Positions 16,101 to 22,114 of a DNA stretch of 64,000 bases are shown here, piece by piece. Position 1 is the stretch's first letter. Each line of letters begins with the position of its first letter. Under the pieces are notes generated by a model. It was not told the origin of the DNA and made no database searches. It saw nothing but the letters and a program-made list of their open reading frames with translations. Position numbers and translations under genes: made by a program. Source of the stretch: Nitrososphaerota archaeon (GTDB lineage Archaea; Thermoproteota; Nitrososphaeria; Nitrososphaerales; Nitrosopumilaceae); contig JABDDN010000003.1 of NCBI GenBank assembly GCA_013287585.1, positions 1 to 64,000 on the forward strand, written 5' to 3'.

Positions 16101-18985
16101 CCATTTGTTGTATCAAAGTAGCTAATAACTGGGAATCCATCAGTTCCAATTGCAATTGATGTGTGTAACCCAACATTTCCTGAACTATCAAGTGTTGCTG
16201 GTGTGTCATGTGTACTGCAGGATATGTTGGTACAGTGAACTAACTTTAGGTTACCATTTGCGACATCAACGTAGCTGATCACTGGGAATCCATCAGTTCC
16301 AATTGCAATTGATGTGTAATACCCAACATTTCCTGAACTATCAAGTGTTGCTGGTGTGTCATGTGTACTGCAGGATATGTTGGTACAGTGAACTAACTTT
16401 AGCTCTCCATTTGTTGTATCAAAGTAGCTAATAACTGGGAATCCATCAGTTCCAATTGCAATTGATGTGTATTGCCCAAAATCTCCTGTAATATCAAGTG
16501 TGGTTGGTGTTGTGTTTGTTAGTGTTGTATTAGCAGATACAGAATCTGTGAATGGTAGTAATTCTGATATGGATGTTGCTTTGGTTGCTGGTGTTGCGTT
16601 TGTTAGTGTTGCATTAGCAGATACAGAATCTGTGAATGGTAGTAATTCTGATATGGATGTTGCTTTGGTTGCTGGTGTTGCGTTTGTTAGTGTTGCATTA
16701 GCAGATACAGAATCTGTGAATGGTAGTAATTCTGATATGGATGTTGCTTTGGTTGCTGGTGTTGCGTTTGTTAGTGTTGCATTAGCAGATACAGAATCTG
16801 TGAATGGTAGTAATTCTGATATGGATGTTGCATTGACATATGATGTATTATTGGCAAGTGACGGACCGATGGGGTTTGCAATACCAGAATGCGTATTGCT
16901 ATAGTATAGTTGTGCAATCTGGGACTGGCTCAAAGTAGAGTTGTACAGGTTTACACTTTCAATTGATCCAGAAAACTTGTTACTTGGTGTTCCACGTAAA
17001 GTGTTAAGATATGCACCTATCACAATGTCTGCGTTAGATGATAGCGAGTCTACCGTTTTTGTAGTCAACTGACCATTAACAGCTAATGTTGGAACTCCGG
17101 ATACTGGGAGTGTGGATTGCAGGGTGCCGTTTACATAGATGCTAATTGAAGACCCATTAAATGTTGCAGCCAAATGGGTCCAGTTTTCTTCAATTGGAAC
17201 AGTGGAGTTGGCAGTATACCACTTGATTCCATTATACACTGAAAATGTGGCTATCTTTTGTGGTGGAATAAGGTTGTTAATTGACATGGCAAACTGATTT
17301 TCCTTGCTGATTACGGTAAACTGTGGTGAACCTTGGCTATAGTCTGGCTTTATCCAAGCAGATATGGAAAGTGCAGATAGGTTTCTGGTAGAGCTTACGT
17401 TTTCGGCCAAATATCCTGTTCCTGTCAGTTGTAATGATGATGTGTTTGTGATATTTTCTAGCTTTGCCTTTATGGTTGCAGTCGAGTTTGGAAGCGAGGT
17501 AAATTGCCAAGATTTTGTTGCGTTGGGAAGAGTAACAGTAGTGTTGTTAGAAGCATTAGATGTGGAGTTGTTAATTATTACCGAGTTAGGAATTATTACT
17601 TTTGATGTCTCGTTGGTTGGTACTGTAGCATTTACAATGGTAGCATTGACAGGTGGAGTAACTAAATTAGAATTAAGATAAACTGCTATGGTATCTGTTA
17701 TTTTCATCGAGTCCAAGATAGATGTGGTATTGGCTGATACTGTATTGAGAGTAGAATTGATGTGTACTGTATTGAGAGTAGAGTTGGTTTTGAGAGGTGT
17801 ATTTGTAGCTGTAGTGGAATTTGTAGAATTGGTTACAATAGTAGATGTTTTCAATGTAGAATTGTTTGCTGTCTGGTTTAGCAATAGACTACCAGTATTA
17901 TTAGAGATTTGATTAGACAGTGTGGAAGAGGGGGTAGAAGGGAGGGTACCAGATGAATTCATGGATGAATTCGTCACAGGGTTTGGTGACTGAGTGTTAT
18001 TCATCTGCTCAGCATAAGCATTTGATAAAAATGTTGGAGAAATTGATAACGGTGTAACTATTACAGAAGAAACCAAAATTATAAGAAAACAAAATGATAC
18101 AAATTGTTTCATTCTAAAAAATTCTAATTTTACCTCTTCGACTCTTGCTAAAATGTAACCCGATAGAGGTACCAACAACAAAAATATTGCTGGATTTTTT
18201 AAATTATCAACACCATGAGTTGTTCTACTGATGTTGTCATCAATTGATTGTGAAAATGAAAAAAGAGGATCATTACTTCCACTAGCTATTGCAAGTGTAG
18301 AAAAATTATTCTTATAAGATAGAGTTTTTAATAATTTTTCAACTATCTGAAGTGGATTATCTTCATTCCAGTTTATAGTAGACAATTTTATATTTTTTAT
18401 AAAATCAGCGATGACAGTAGAATGATGATTCCATGAAAGATCGTCAACAAACATTATTTTGCCGTCGTATCTGATCTTAACAACATTCCATATTCTTTCC
18501 AGTGTTGTGGAAAATTGTGATTCATGTGTTGCAATTAATACAACATTAGGATTTACAATGTCAGTTCTAAATGATAATGTTTCTTGGACTGCAACATATT
18601 TGTTTTTTGAAATTGGAATTGGCGTTACCTGATCATTTTGTGGATTTCCATTAGTATCTGAAATTCCAATATTTTCAGCAGCACTAACTTGAAAGTGTCT
18701 ATGGCCTTCTGTTTTGATCGAATTTGATTGATCAATTATTTTTTCACTGTTTCCAAGAACTCCAGCTGCATTATCCATATTTGGTATTGTTGAGCTTGCA
18801 TCAACATTTGCAATCATTGATGATGCGAGTAAAATAAAAACAAGAAGAGAAATTTTTTTTGTTCTAATTTTATTTTTATTAATTTGTTTTATGGTAATAA
18901 AATTGCCAAAAGTTTTGATCGATTCAGTATTAGCTATAATTGCAATTAGGGATAGTATAATATTGACAATTTTCCTATTTTCCAT
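10163..18985 (-). CDS. giant repetitive secreted surface protein with LamG-like domain
   Basis: 2940 residues, Thr/Ser/Asn-rich with many N-x-S/T sequons, so probably glycosylated and exported. From the N-terminus: two hydrophobic segments (about 7-25 and 45-62), a soluble region, a hydrophobic segment near 268-285, and a complete second signal peptide starting at Met292 (18112). Then an N-x-T-rich linker; a concanavalin/LamG-like domain (SALSISAWIKPDYSQG, HLAATFNGSSISIYVNGTL); 28-residue repeats; three 51-residue propeller-like repeats (SIAIGTDGFPVISYF); a coiled coil; macroglobulin-like segments (KSIYRPGDTAAFIITV); about 19 VHN-type repeats of ~22 residues; a GTSS run; and a C-terminal beta-rich region. 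No C-terminal membrane anchor. The true start may be 18985 or 18112. Function unknown; a cell-surface or matrix role is inferred. Confidence 0.85.
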   Translation of the reverse strand: MENRKIVNIILSLIAIIANTESIKTFGNFITIKQINKNKIRTKKISLLVFILLASSMIANVDASSTIPNMDNAAGVLGNSEKIIDQSNSIKTEGHRHFQVSAAENIGISDTNGNPQNDQVTPIPISKNKYVAVQETLSFRTDIVNPNVVLIATHESQFSTTLERIWNVVKIRYDGKIMFVDDLSWNHHSTVIADFIKNIKLSTINWNEDNPLQIVEKLLKTLSYKNNFSTLAIASGSNDPLFSFSQSIDDNISRTTHGVDNLKNPAIFLLLVPLSGYILARVEEVKLEFFRMKQFVSFCFLIILVSSVIVTPLSISPTFLSNAYAEQMNNTQSPNPVTNSSMNSSGTLPSTPSSTLSNQISNNTGSLLLNQTANNSTLKTSTIVTNSTNSTTATNTPLKTNSTLNTVHINSTLNTVSANTTSILDSMKITDTIAVYLNSNLVTPPVNATIVNATVPTNETSKVIIPNSVIINNSTSNASNNTTVTLPNATKSWQFTSLPNSTATIKAKLENITNTSSLQLTGTGYLAENVSSTRNLSALSISAWIKPDYSQGSPQFTVISKENQFAMSINNLIPPQKIATFSVYNGIKWYTANSTVPIEENWTHLAATFNGSSISIYVNGTLQSTLPVSGVPTLAVNGQLTTKTVDSLSSNADIVIGAYLNTLRGTPSNKFSGSIESVNLYNSTLSQSQIAQLYYSNTHSGIANPIGPSLANNTSYVNATSISELLPFTDSVSANATLTNATPATKATSISELLPFTDSVSANATLTNATPATKATSISELLPFTDSVSANATLTNATPATKATSISELLPFTDSVSANTTLTNTTPTTLDITGDFGQYTSIAIGTDGFPVISYFDTTNGELKLVHCTNISCSTHDTPATLDSSGNVGYYTSIAIGTDGFPVISYVDVANGNLKLVHCTNISCSTHDTPATLDSSGNVGLHTSIAIGTDGFPVISYFDTTNGELKLVHCTNISCSTHDTPATNATSISELLPFTDSVSANTTLTNATLTTNATITPQLTTVKKSYLLTETPQLDFQYLNDSNILKNAQKEIKNDLSTINKVEENLNKTEVVVNSTVTNGISQTVSQINQTQVQINSAQLQIDTTQAQLMQAQQTIATAEKTKSLQQFQDALNQTVAAKEDVHQVASMLNDTVDQIKQTAQDVNTKNLTSSAQTITTSVASLNDTTQSQSGKWTDSNQTISVQTIDPKGSVTSVQTTIDKVVDGKFDITLNSTRSITPGLYTIKAVLIKDGKTYTTQDQFTWGLVSLNTKKSIYRPGDTAAFIITVLDNGGHPVCNSAIAMDVTNPNSQTTTLTTGNGIIPDAKCGLYNANYTTTSEGNYTINVNAQNPSGTANFGTSFSVQKSFDFDIVRTADSKIDPISNPNLFNVRIDIESFVSQNNLKIQEFVPSSFNVTTDASVETIGDTKILTWDKNVIGNKTSVQYSYSVPLEFPKLYALGPVEIHYGLDQTFTEARPWYVANDPPAHTISIDNVQTALGTATNSVTISSFAVGSGANRLLLVGIGYRNSGAGTPTISSVKWNGITLTNVVTKSNAASETSAIYGLLTPTASTSGNIVVTLSAAASDFNIAGISFFGVDQTALPSNTITYTGTGNVPAANTITTLQGNSWVFDVVAHNTAGGAGTCASGALTAGKTQQFNVCDAAGADQPIVAGSTQITNAVGNYANTWTSASGANSFAQVEIEIKSAGNAVPSEPTIQITDTVSATLGKFIPLQNIQITDTVSATLGKFIPLQNIQIVDTVSASVVHNKSASVPELPSFIDSASASVVHNKSASVPELPSFIDSASASVVHNKSASVLPESPSFTDSASVTKTKVASISESPSFIDSASASVVHNNSASVSESTSFTDSASASVVHNKSASVPESPSFTDSVSTTAVHNNSAAVSESTSFTDSVSTTAVHNNSAAVPESTITFTDSASASIVHNNSAAVSESPSFTDSASASIVHNNSAAVSESTFFSDSVSTTAVHNNSAAVSESTSFTDSVSTTAVHNNSAAVPESTITFTDSASASIVHNNSAAVSESPSFTDSASASIVHNNSAAVSESTFFSDSVSTTAVHNNAATVSESPSFSDSVSTTAVHNNSAAVSESTITFTDSASASIVHNNAAAVSESPSFTDSASIVHNKSASISESTSFTDSASASIVHNNAAAVSESTITFTDSSTSAKNLAPSTQLVENTQTEITVDPNKPDLYVTSSNAALSTVKVDSTTSATLNYSSIIQTSGGDHTVQINNALTINKYSSGGSLNVQAAIPAGATAPISGPTSWLGSLTLLTVKPLNSVTAPVEPQTTNTVKQVVELGFGSTSLTFNKAVRVLFVGQAGLRVGYTHTVPLTEIAATCADDTQTTNNALPAGGNCKINVGSDLVVWTKHFTGFGTWSSSSSGTSSGTSSGTSSGTSSGTSSGTSSGGSGGAGGAVGTGPSGTSSSSSSSTGFGGILTPNLKIYQVSYDLCNQDIVKITIGTDPGANPTVILRTMSGIIQAQLSNDQPYTQENVNATIQKTVYVAHINPKEQSFEVVVLEAIGKNINTVGKTIQINGCSETVSIENGASVIQPTQIDLSAPQIFDVKFQIGNGTKVLSSDVTNQYIDSQPTTVYSIINSPTPLDRAELRFVKLGDDITKYAAVSMDVVPLHISNTTYIISGVIPKEMAQAPAITYWIHVQNQAGKSSDSDQYSIGVKPSYSTQGKLEVDILPARAEGTTATPIAYFTNTGKPVFGTISLVADGNIVYTSSPQLFGAGQTAVDLKWKTSTLGYVKSHQVFAKYNGYDNSINTSTVMVTTFPATKTLSISQPINIGIIEQNNQTIANPIALHSSFKDSEGNLRYQVTAPDGTCVIGPADKCLVTHSTIGQGNFKSVTIGDQVYRVRYSGSESTLERFTITSVDAIVGDWKVEIVSQNEFVPSAHAAQDVFMQIKYRAVETAFVTESSK
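11727..11798 (-). repeat. 12-bp tandem repeat encoding GTSS linker
   Basis: Six perfect tandem copies of GATGAAGTTCCA (plus strand), in frame, coding for a (GTSS)n linker in the giant surface protein, next to a Gly-rich stretch. The perfect identity suggests recent slippage expansion or contraction. Confidence 0.9.
12455..13727 (-). repeat. array of ~19 units of about 66 bp (VHN / SES-SFTDS repeats)
   Basis: In-frame repeats of about 22 residues with consensus SAAVSES-(P/T)-SFTDS-(A/V)S-(A/T)-(S/A)-VHNN. Eighteen units contain VHN and one carries KTK instead. Units differ mainly in PSF, TSF, TFF or TITF after SES and in SASAS versus VSTTA. Four consecutive units form a 267-bp block that is present twice in tandem (about 12774-13040 and 13041-13307), showing block duplication on top of unit expansion. 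Confidence 0.92.
13707..13850 (-). repeat. 57-bp tandem repeat (IQITDTVSATLGKFIPLQN)
   Basis: Copies begin at 13707, 13764 and 13821 (57-bp period). They encode a 19-residue unit IQITDTVSATLGKFIPLQN directly upstream, in protein order, of the VHN array. The 13764 and 13821 copies are nearly identical and the 13707 copy is diverged, as if it were the transition into the VHN array. Confidence 0.88.
16044..16502 (-). repeat. three 153-bp propeller-like repeats
   Basis: Copies start at 16044, 16197 and 16350, exactly 153 bp apart. Each encodes 51 residues with the core SIAIGTDGFPVISY followed by NG-(E/N)-LKLVHCTNISCS, a beta-propeller or sialidase-like repeat with a conserved cysteine pair (CTNISC). 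The two outer copies are more like each other than the middle one (VDVANGN variant). Confidence 0.88.
16503..16835 (-). repeat. four 84-bp tandem repeats (SISELLPFTDSVSANATLTN)
   Basis: Four near-identical 84-bp units, phased at 16566, 16650, 16734 and 16818, encoding 28 residues centred on SISELLPFTDSVSANATLTN plus ATPATKAT. A fifth, isolated copy lies at about 15945-16045 on the other side of the 153-bp repeats, so the propeller repeats appear inserted within, or flanked by, this array. Confidence 0.88.
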
Positions 18986-19006
18986 GACATTAATGAAATG
19001 ATTTAG

Positions 19007-19211
19007 GCATTAAGACGGCCGGAATACAATCATCCAATTCTAGCCCATCTTGGCAGAGATGTATATCATATGCTTCCATTTTGGAATGATTTTTTATGAG
19101 TATATTAATAAAAAATCATTTGATCTGATTATTATCTTAACAAAGGTCTCTGAAAATGATTTGCAAATTGTGAATTTTTTGTTTTCTAATTATTGTAAAA
19201 GATTCTCATAA
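19007..19211 (+). pseudogene. frameshifted gene fragment, possibly of a GTPase-like protein
   Basis: Reading from 19007 gives ALRRPEYNHPILAHLGRDV and continues to a stop at 19097. Reading from 19098 in the next frame gives YINKKSFDLIIILTKVSEND and continues to a stop at 19209. Dropping one T from the T6 run at about 19090-19095 joins the two into one 65-residue segment with coding-like composition. The 5' end is lost (stop at 19004, no start codon). The FDLIIILTKVSENDLQI block recalls a Walker-B/G4 region of dynamin- or IRG-like GTPases, but this is weak. It lies just upstream of the divergent giant surface-protein gene, so it may mark a rearrangement breakpoint. Confidence 0.45.
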
Positions 19212-19790
19212 ACGGTATTAACAAAATAGGAATAAGCAATTTACAATACAAACCAATTTTGTAATTTTGTTCATATAACATTAATTTTTTTCAAAGCAAT
19301 GCTTTCAAAAGAAAAAGTATCATTTTATTTTGTCCATGATACCCTTATATGATTATAGACTATTTGTTGAACTATAATTTTCAGTTTGTTATATGGATAA
19401 CGGATGCTCTTATATGACTAGAATAAATTTTCTTATATGCGTATAATGACGAGTAAACCGAATTGGTTCTTATGTTTTAGAAATTAGTAAAACCCTTCAA
19501 TTGGTAAAATCATTTTGAATTGTGTATTTTGAAAAGACCTCTTTTAATAGAACAGTATAACTGTGTACCCCCCCCCCCTGTTTGTTCTTAGAAATCTGCA
19601 GGTTTTCGTAAAGTATTTTGTTATTGGTTCAAATTTTATCGATTTCATTAGTTGTGTGGGAATATAGACGGAGTCTTAGATTTTGCACTAATTTTTTTAT
19701 AAAAAGGAATTTTGGGAAATAGACAGAAAAGAATACTACGTATCAGAACACCATGTGAAGTAGCTGGAATTAAGATCGAAGGAGATAACA
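19212..19790. other. AT-rich noncoding stretch with C11 tract and CTTATATG motifs
   Basis: No convincing gene. It holds an uninterrupted run of 11 C (19568-19578), conspicuous in AT-rich DNA, three copies of CTTATATG (19344, 19408, 19431), and a strong TATA-like element TTTTTTTATAAAAAG (about 19693-19706). That element would place a plus-strand transcription start near 19728, upstream of the small-ORF cluster. Confidence 0.6.
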
Positions 19791-19791
19791 A

Positions 19792-19821
19792 ATGGATAAC
19801 ATTGATACAAAATGCGAGTAG
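19792..19821 (+). CDS. possible 9-residue leader peptide
   Basis: ATG 19792 is preceded at ideal distance by GGAG (AAGGAGATAACAA), the best ribosome-binding site in this region, yet the frame encodes only MDNIDTKCE before TAG. The stop lies just before the likely start (19824) of the next ORF, so it could act in translational coupling or attenuation. It may also be a relic of an older start. No homology is claimed. Confidence 0.3.
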   Translation: MDNIDTKCE

Positions 19822-19823
19822 AA

Positions 19824-20171
19824 ATGAGTAATCCTGTTGAAGACATAAGAGATCAAGTGGGTAGGCTTGAGGATTTGATAAGACTATACATAGACCAAGA
19901 AAAAGAACAAGAAAAACGGTTCACAGATTTTTCTCTTGATAAGTTATCAGTTATTAAAAGAATCGAACAACAAACATTTGGAGGTTTTGCTGTTGTCATT
20001 GCCATACTCCTAGGATTGACACAGTTGCCTATTCTAAAAAATAATGATCTTGCTTCTAATTTAATCATCTACTATCTTGTTTCTGCAATGATAGGTTTAC
20101 TTATCATAGCGGGTGTACTATTTTTTGTTTTTACTATTTGGCATAGAAATACCGCATGGACATTTAGGTGA
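19824..20171 (+). CDS. two-TM membrane protein, N-terminal part of a probable frameshifted gene
   Basis: About 115 residues from ATG 19824 (an in-frame ATG at 19812 is also possible). A charged amphipathic N-terminus with coiled-coil character (DIRDQVGRLEDLIRLYIDQE) is followed by two hydrophobic segments (FAVVIAILLGLTQL and IGLLIIAGVLFFVFTIW). It ends with RNTAWTFR at TGA 20169. The following sequence in the +1 frame continues like the same protein (GDLIVSHDTAIDNLQLILEY), so this is probably the N-terminal portion of one gene broken, or programmed, by a +1 shift. Family not recognised. Confidence 0.55.
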   Translation: MSNPVEDIRDQVGRLEDLIRLYIDQEKEQEKRFTDFSLDKLSVIKRIEQQTFGGFAVVIAILLGLTQLPILKNNDLASNLIIYYLVSAMIGLLIIAGVLFFVFTIWHRNTAWTFR

Positions 20172-20538
20172 TTTGATAGTAAGTCATGATACAGCAATAG
20201 ACAACCTACAATTGATTTTAGAATACACAATACTTGCAACAATGAATAAATTGGAAGGTGAAAAAGAAGTTGTTTCTGAGGTCGGAAAAGCAGTGATATT
20301 ATTGAAACATGCTAATGAATTATACCAAATAAAACCACGTGAAAAAATATCAAAGTTAAGAATATTGGCTAATTTTATACAAGAGCATCATAAACATAAA
20401 GCAGAAACTCTGAAATCTGATGCTACAGCGATGTACAACGCTTATGTCAATTTGAAGCGGGATAAAATACCGATTGAGGTAAGAAGGATAAGTTGTAAAG
20501 TTTTCTATGATAATGAAGAATACGTTAAGATTGAATAA
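20113..20538 (+). CDS. C-terminal helical part of the same membrane protein (+1 frame)
   Basis: Overlaps the preceding ORF by 59 nt in the +1 frame. The first residues (MYYFLFLLFGIEIP) lie inside the upstream ORF's second membrane segment and are probably not a genuine N-terminus; convincing protein starts near GDLIVSHDT. The remaining ~115 residues are charged and helical (EKEVVSEVGKAVILLKHANE). The junction reads TTT AGG TGA TTT, so slippage on AGG before TGA would restore the frame. It could be a natural frameshift, a decayed gene or two overlapping genes. Family not recognised. Confidence 0.5.
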   Translation: MYYFLFLLFGIEIPHGHLGDLIVSHDTAIDNLQLILEYTILATMNKLEGEKEVVSEVGKAVILLKHANELYQIKPREKISKLRILANFIQEHHKHKAETLKSDATAMYNAYVNLKRDKIPIEVRRISCKVFYDNEEYVKIE

Positions 20539-20563
20539 TGTCATTTTACACAAGTAATAAGAG

Positions 20564-20869
20564 ATGTCAATTATCTACATCGCTTTCATAGAATGTGTAT
20601 TAAGACCAAAACACGATTGGTTTGTAGTTTATGGCTTTCCTCAGATGAATGATCCTCGAACAGATGGATTGTACAAGACATTATCACATGAAGCAGAAGC
20701 TGGTTTAGTAGACATTAAGAATGACAGAAGATATTTTCGTTTTAAAAGAGACGAGGAAGTACGCATAGTAAACAATGTAGTCGTATTTGACGATGAGTGG
20801 GTAGAAGAATTAGCAATAGATGAACTAAACAATTCCCTAAAAAGAAAAGAATTGATGAGTAGATGTTAG
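20564..20869 (+). CDS. hypothetical 101-residue protein
   Basis: Unrecognised small cytosolic protein. It contains an N-terminal hydrophobic strand, RTDGLYKTLSHEAEAGLVDI, a basic middle and an acidic C-terminus ending in LKRKELMSRC. The composition is protein-like with charged alternating strands. It follows the frameshifted membrane gene by 25 nt, and its stop overlaps the ATG of another tiny ORF, consistent with a compact small-gene operon. Accessory character is inferred from lack of recognisable homologues and the unstable neighbourhood. Confidence 0.5.
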   Translation: MSIIYIAFIECVLRPKHDWFVVYGFPQMNDPRTDGLYKTLSHEAEAGLVDIKNDRRYFRFKRDEEVRIVNNVVVFDDEWVEELAIDELNNSLKRKELMSRC

Positions 20870-20967
20870 AGATTGATAAAAACAGGTTTGTATATATTAT
20901 ACCGCTCAGAAATTTCGAATTAGTAGGTATTGTAGAATCAAGACTTTATGAGTTATTAAAAAAATGA
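20863..20967 (+). CDS. 34-residue ORF overlapping the preceding stop
   Basis: ATG 20863 overlaps the stop of the 101-residue ORF (ATGTTAG arrangement) and reads MLEIDKNRFVYIIPLRNFEL and on to ELLKK before TGA 20965. The end overlaps the 3' end of the convergent surface-protein gene by 22 nt. The overlap and protein-like composition (amphipathic C-terminal helix) favour a translationally coupled small protein, but length alone cannot prove it. Confidence 0.35.
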   Translation: MLEIDKNRFVYIIPLRNFELVGIVESRLYELLKK

Positions 20968-21719
20968 GTTTTTCTTGTGATAAATATGACCGTAACAAGT
21001 GCTACAAACAGTGCAACAATAGGCACTGGAAACTCTGGTAAGGATTCATCAGGTGATACAATTTCTCCCCACTTGCTTGGAGTAGGAATTCCAAATTGAG
21101 AAGTTGAAGTCAAGTTTTCTGGAAAGGTATAGATCTTTTTTGCGTGTGAATCATACACTCCAAGGTAAAAACCGTACACATCTGATCTTCCAAGCAGATC
21201 AATTGGAATTCTAAATTCATAATTTGAATGTGGAATTGCAGTATAGTGATCATTTTCATCTGAAACTGCTGCAGCTCCTATTATTCCAGGATTTGCAATG
21301 TTTGTATAGTGTTCAGTTTGTTCCAATGTAGATCCTCCCCTTAATACAAACGGATTATTATTGCCTAATGCAATTCCAAAACAATAATCATCATTTGCAA
21401 TTTTACTTGTATTATTGTTAACATCAAAACAAATGATTGCCCTATCTGATCCTTTGTTATAGTGTGTCATGGAAACTGCATCAATAAGTACATAGATAAA
21501 ATTTCCTTGATGTGCAGTTCTTAGCTGCATGCTAGTTCCATCATCATACGATAAAGTATATTCACTGGTTGCTTTCCATTCTTCATAAGATGTCCACTTG
21601 CCATTCCAAGTTATGTCGTTCATTAGAACTGATCTTGTTATTGGTATCTGTTCAGCAGCATATGCTGTTTGTACTATACACAATGCAATTACCGATAAAA
21701 CAAGAATTGGTTTTTTCAT
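20946..21719 (-). CDS. secreted surface protein with PEF-type C-terminal anchor
   Basis: About 257 residues from ATG 21719 (start chosen because MKKPILVLSVIALCIVQTAYA is a clean signal peptide; an in-frame Met nine codons upstream is possible). The exported part is beta-rich and ends with a sorting-type tail: LPEFPVPIVALFVALVTVIF followed by basic residues (TRK). This PEF-plus-hydrophobic-plus-basic layout matches the C-terminal signals processed by archaeosortases, common in this phylum. The middle resembles a ligand-binding beta-sandwich (WNGKWTSYEEWKATSEY, YEFRIPIDLLG) of the CBM9/DOMON kind, which is tentative. Confidence 0.75.
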   Translation of the reverse strand: MKKPILVLSVIALCIVQTAYAAEQIPITRSVLMNDITWNGKWTSYEEWKATSEYTLSYDDGTSMQLRTAHQGNFIYVLIDAVSMTHYNKGSDRAIICFDVNNNTSKIANDDYCFGIALGNNNPFVLRGGSTLEQTEHYTNIANPGIIGAAAVSDENDHYTAIPHSNYEFRIPIDLLGRSDVYGFYLGVYDSHAKKIYTFPENLTSTSQFGIPTPSKWGEIVSPDESLPEFPVPIVALFVALVTVIFITRKTHFFNNS

Positions 21720-21819
21720 CTTATTATCAATAACAATACAGATCACTGATACAAATATTCATCTGGAGTACATCTAGTCAAATATCTTTATATGATAAGT
21801 TAGTCAATCACTGAAAGGC

Positions 21820-22038
21820 TTGAACAAGAAATATGGTTTGGCTGCGATAATATCAGGTGTAATTATTATGGGAATTTTGGTATTTATGTATGGCAATAAT
21901 ACCAATACAAATCCTGCAATACAAAATCAGCAACCAAGTGCATCAAATTCCACAACAATAAATCCATCATCTAACACAACTGGAAGACATTTTTTTGCTG
22001 GTGTAGATGAGAATGTAAAAATCACTACAAATCCATGA
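21820..22038 (+). CDS. small single-TM exported protein
   Basis: 72 residues starting at TTG 21820 with GAAAGG just upstream. One hydrophobic segment (LAAIISGVIIMGILVFMYG) is followed by an Asn/Ser/Thr-rich tail with several N-x-S/T sequons and a conserved-looking end (HFFAGVDENVKITTNP). Probably a membrane-anchored small surface protein. A TATA-like TCTTTATATG lies about 30-35 nt upstream of the start codon. Function unknown. Confidence 0.55.
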   Translation: MNKKYGLAAIISGVIIMGILVFMYGNNTNTNPAIQNQQPSASNSTTINPSSNTTGRHFFAGVDENVKITTNP

Positions 22039-22058
22039 TAATATGCCAGATTGGCACG

Positions 22059-22072
22059 TATCATGCATGATA
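22059..22072. promoter_or_regulatory. perfect 14-bp palindrome TATCATGCATGATA
   Basis: A perfect inverted repeat about 43 nt upstream of the secreted-protein gene at 22115, in a short intergenic region. It could be an operator for a dimeric regulator or part of the small hairpin region that also includes GCCAGATTGGC (22045-22055). Confidence 0.45.
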
Positions 22073-22114
22073 TTTTCCGCAAGCTCTAATAGTTAAGTCT
22101 ACTATTTACCAATA

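Noticed and set aside
12455-16835. CRISPR array
   Set aside because: Repeats are contiguous, in frame with a coding sequence and lack unique spacers of constant length. No cas genes are present.
19712-19831. 39-codon plus-strand ORF (TTG start) with protein-like residues
   Set aside because: The strong TATA element at ~19700 predicts transcription starting near 19728, inside this ORF, and no ribosome-binding site supports the TTG.
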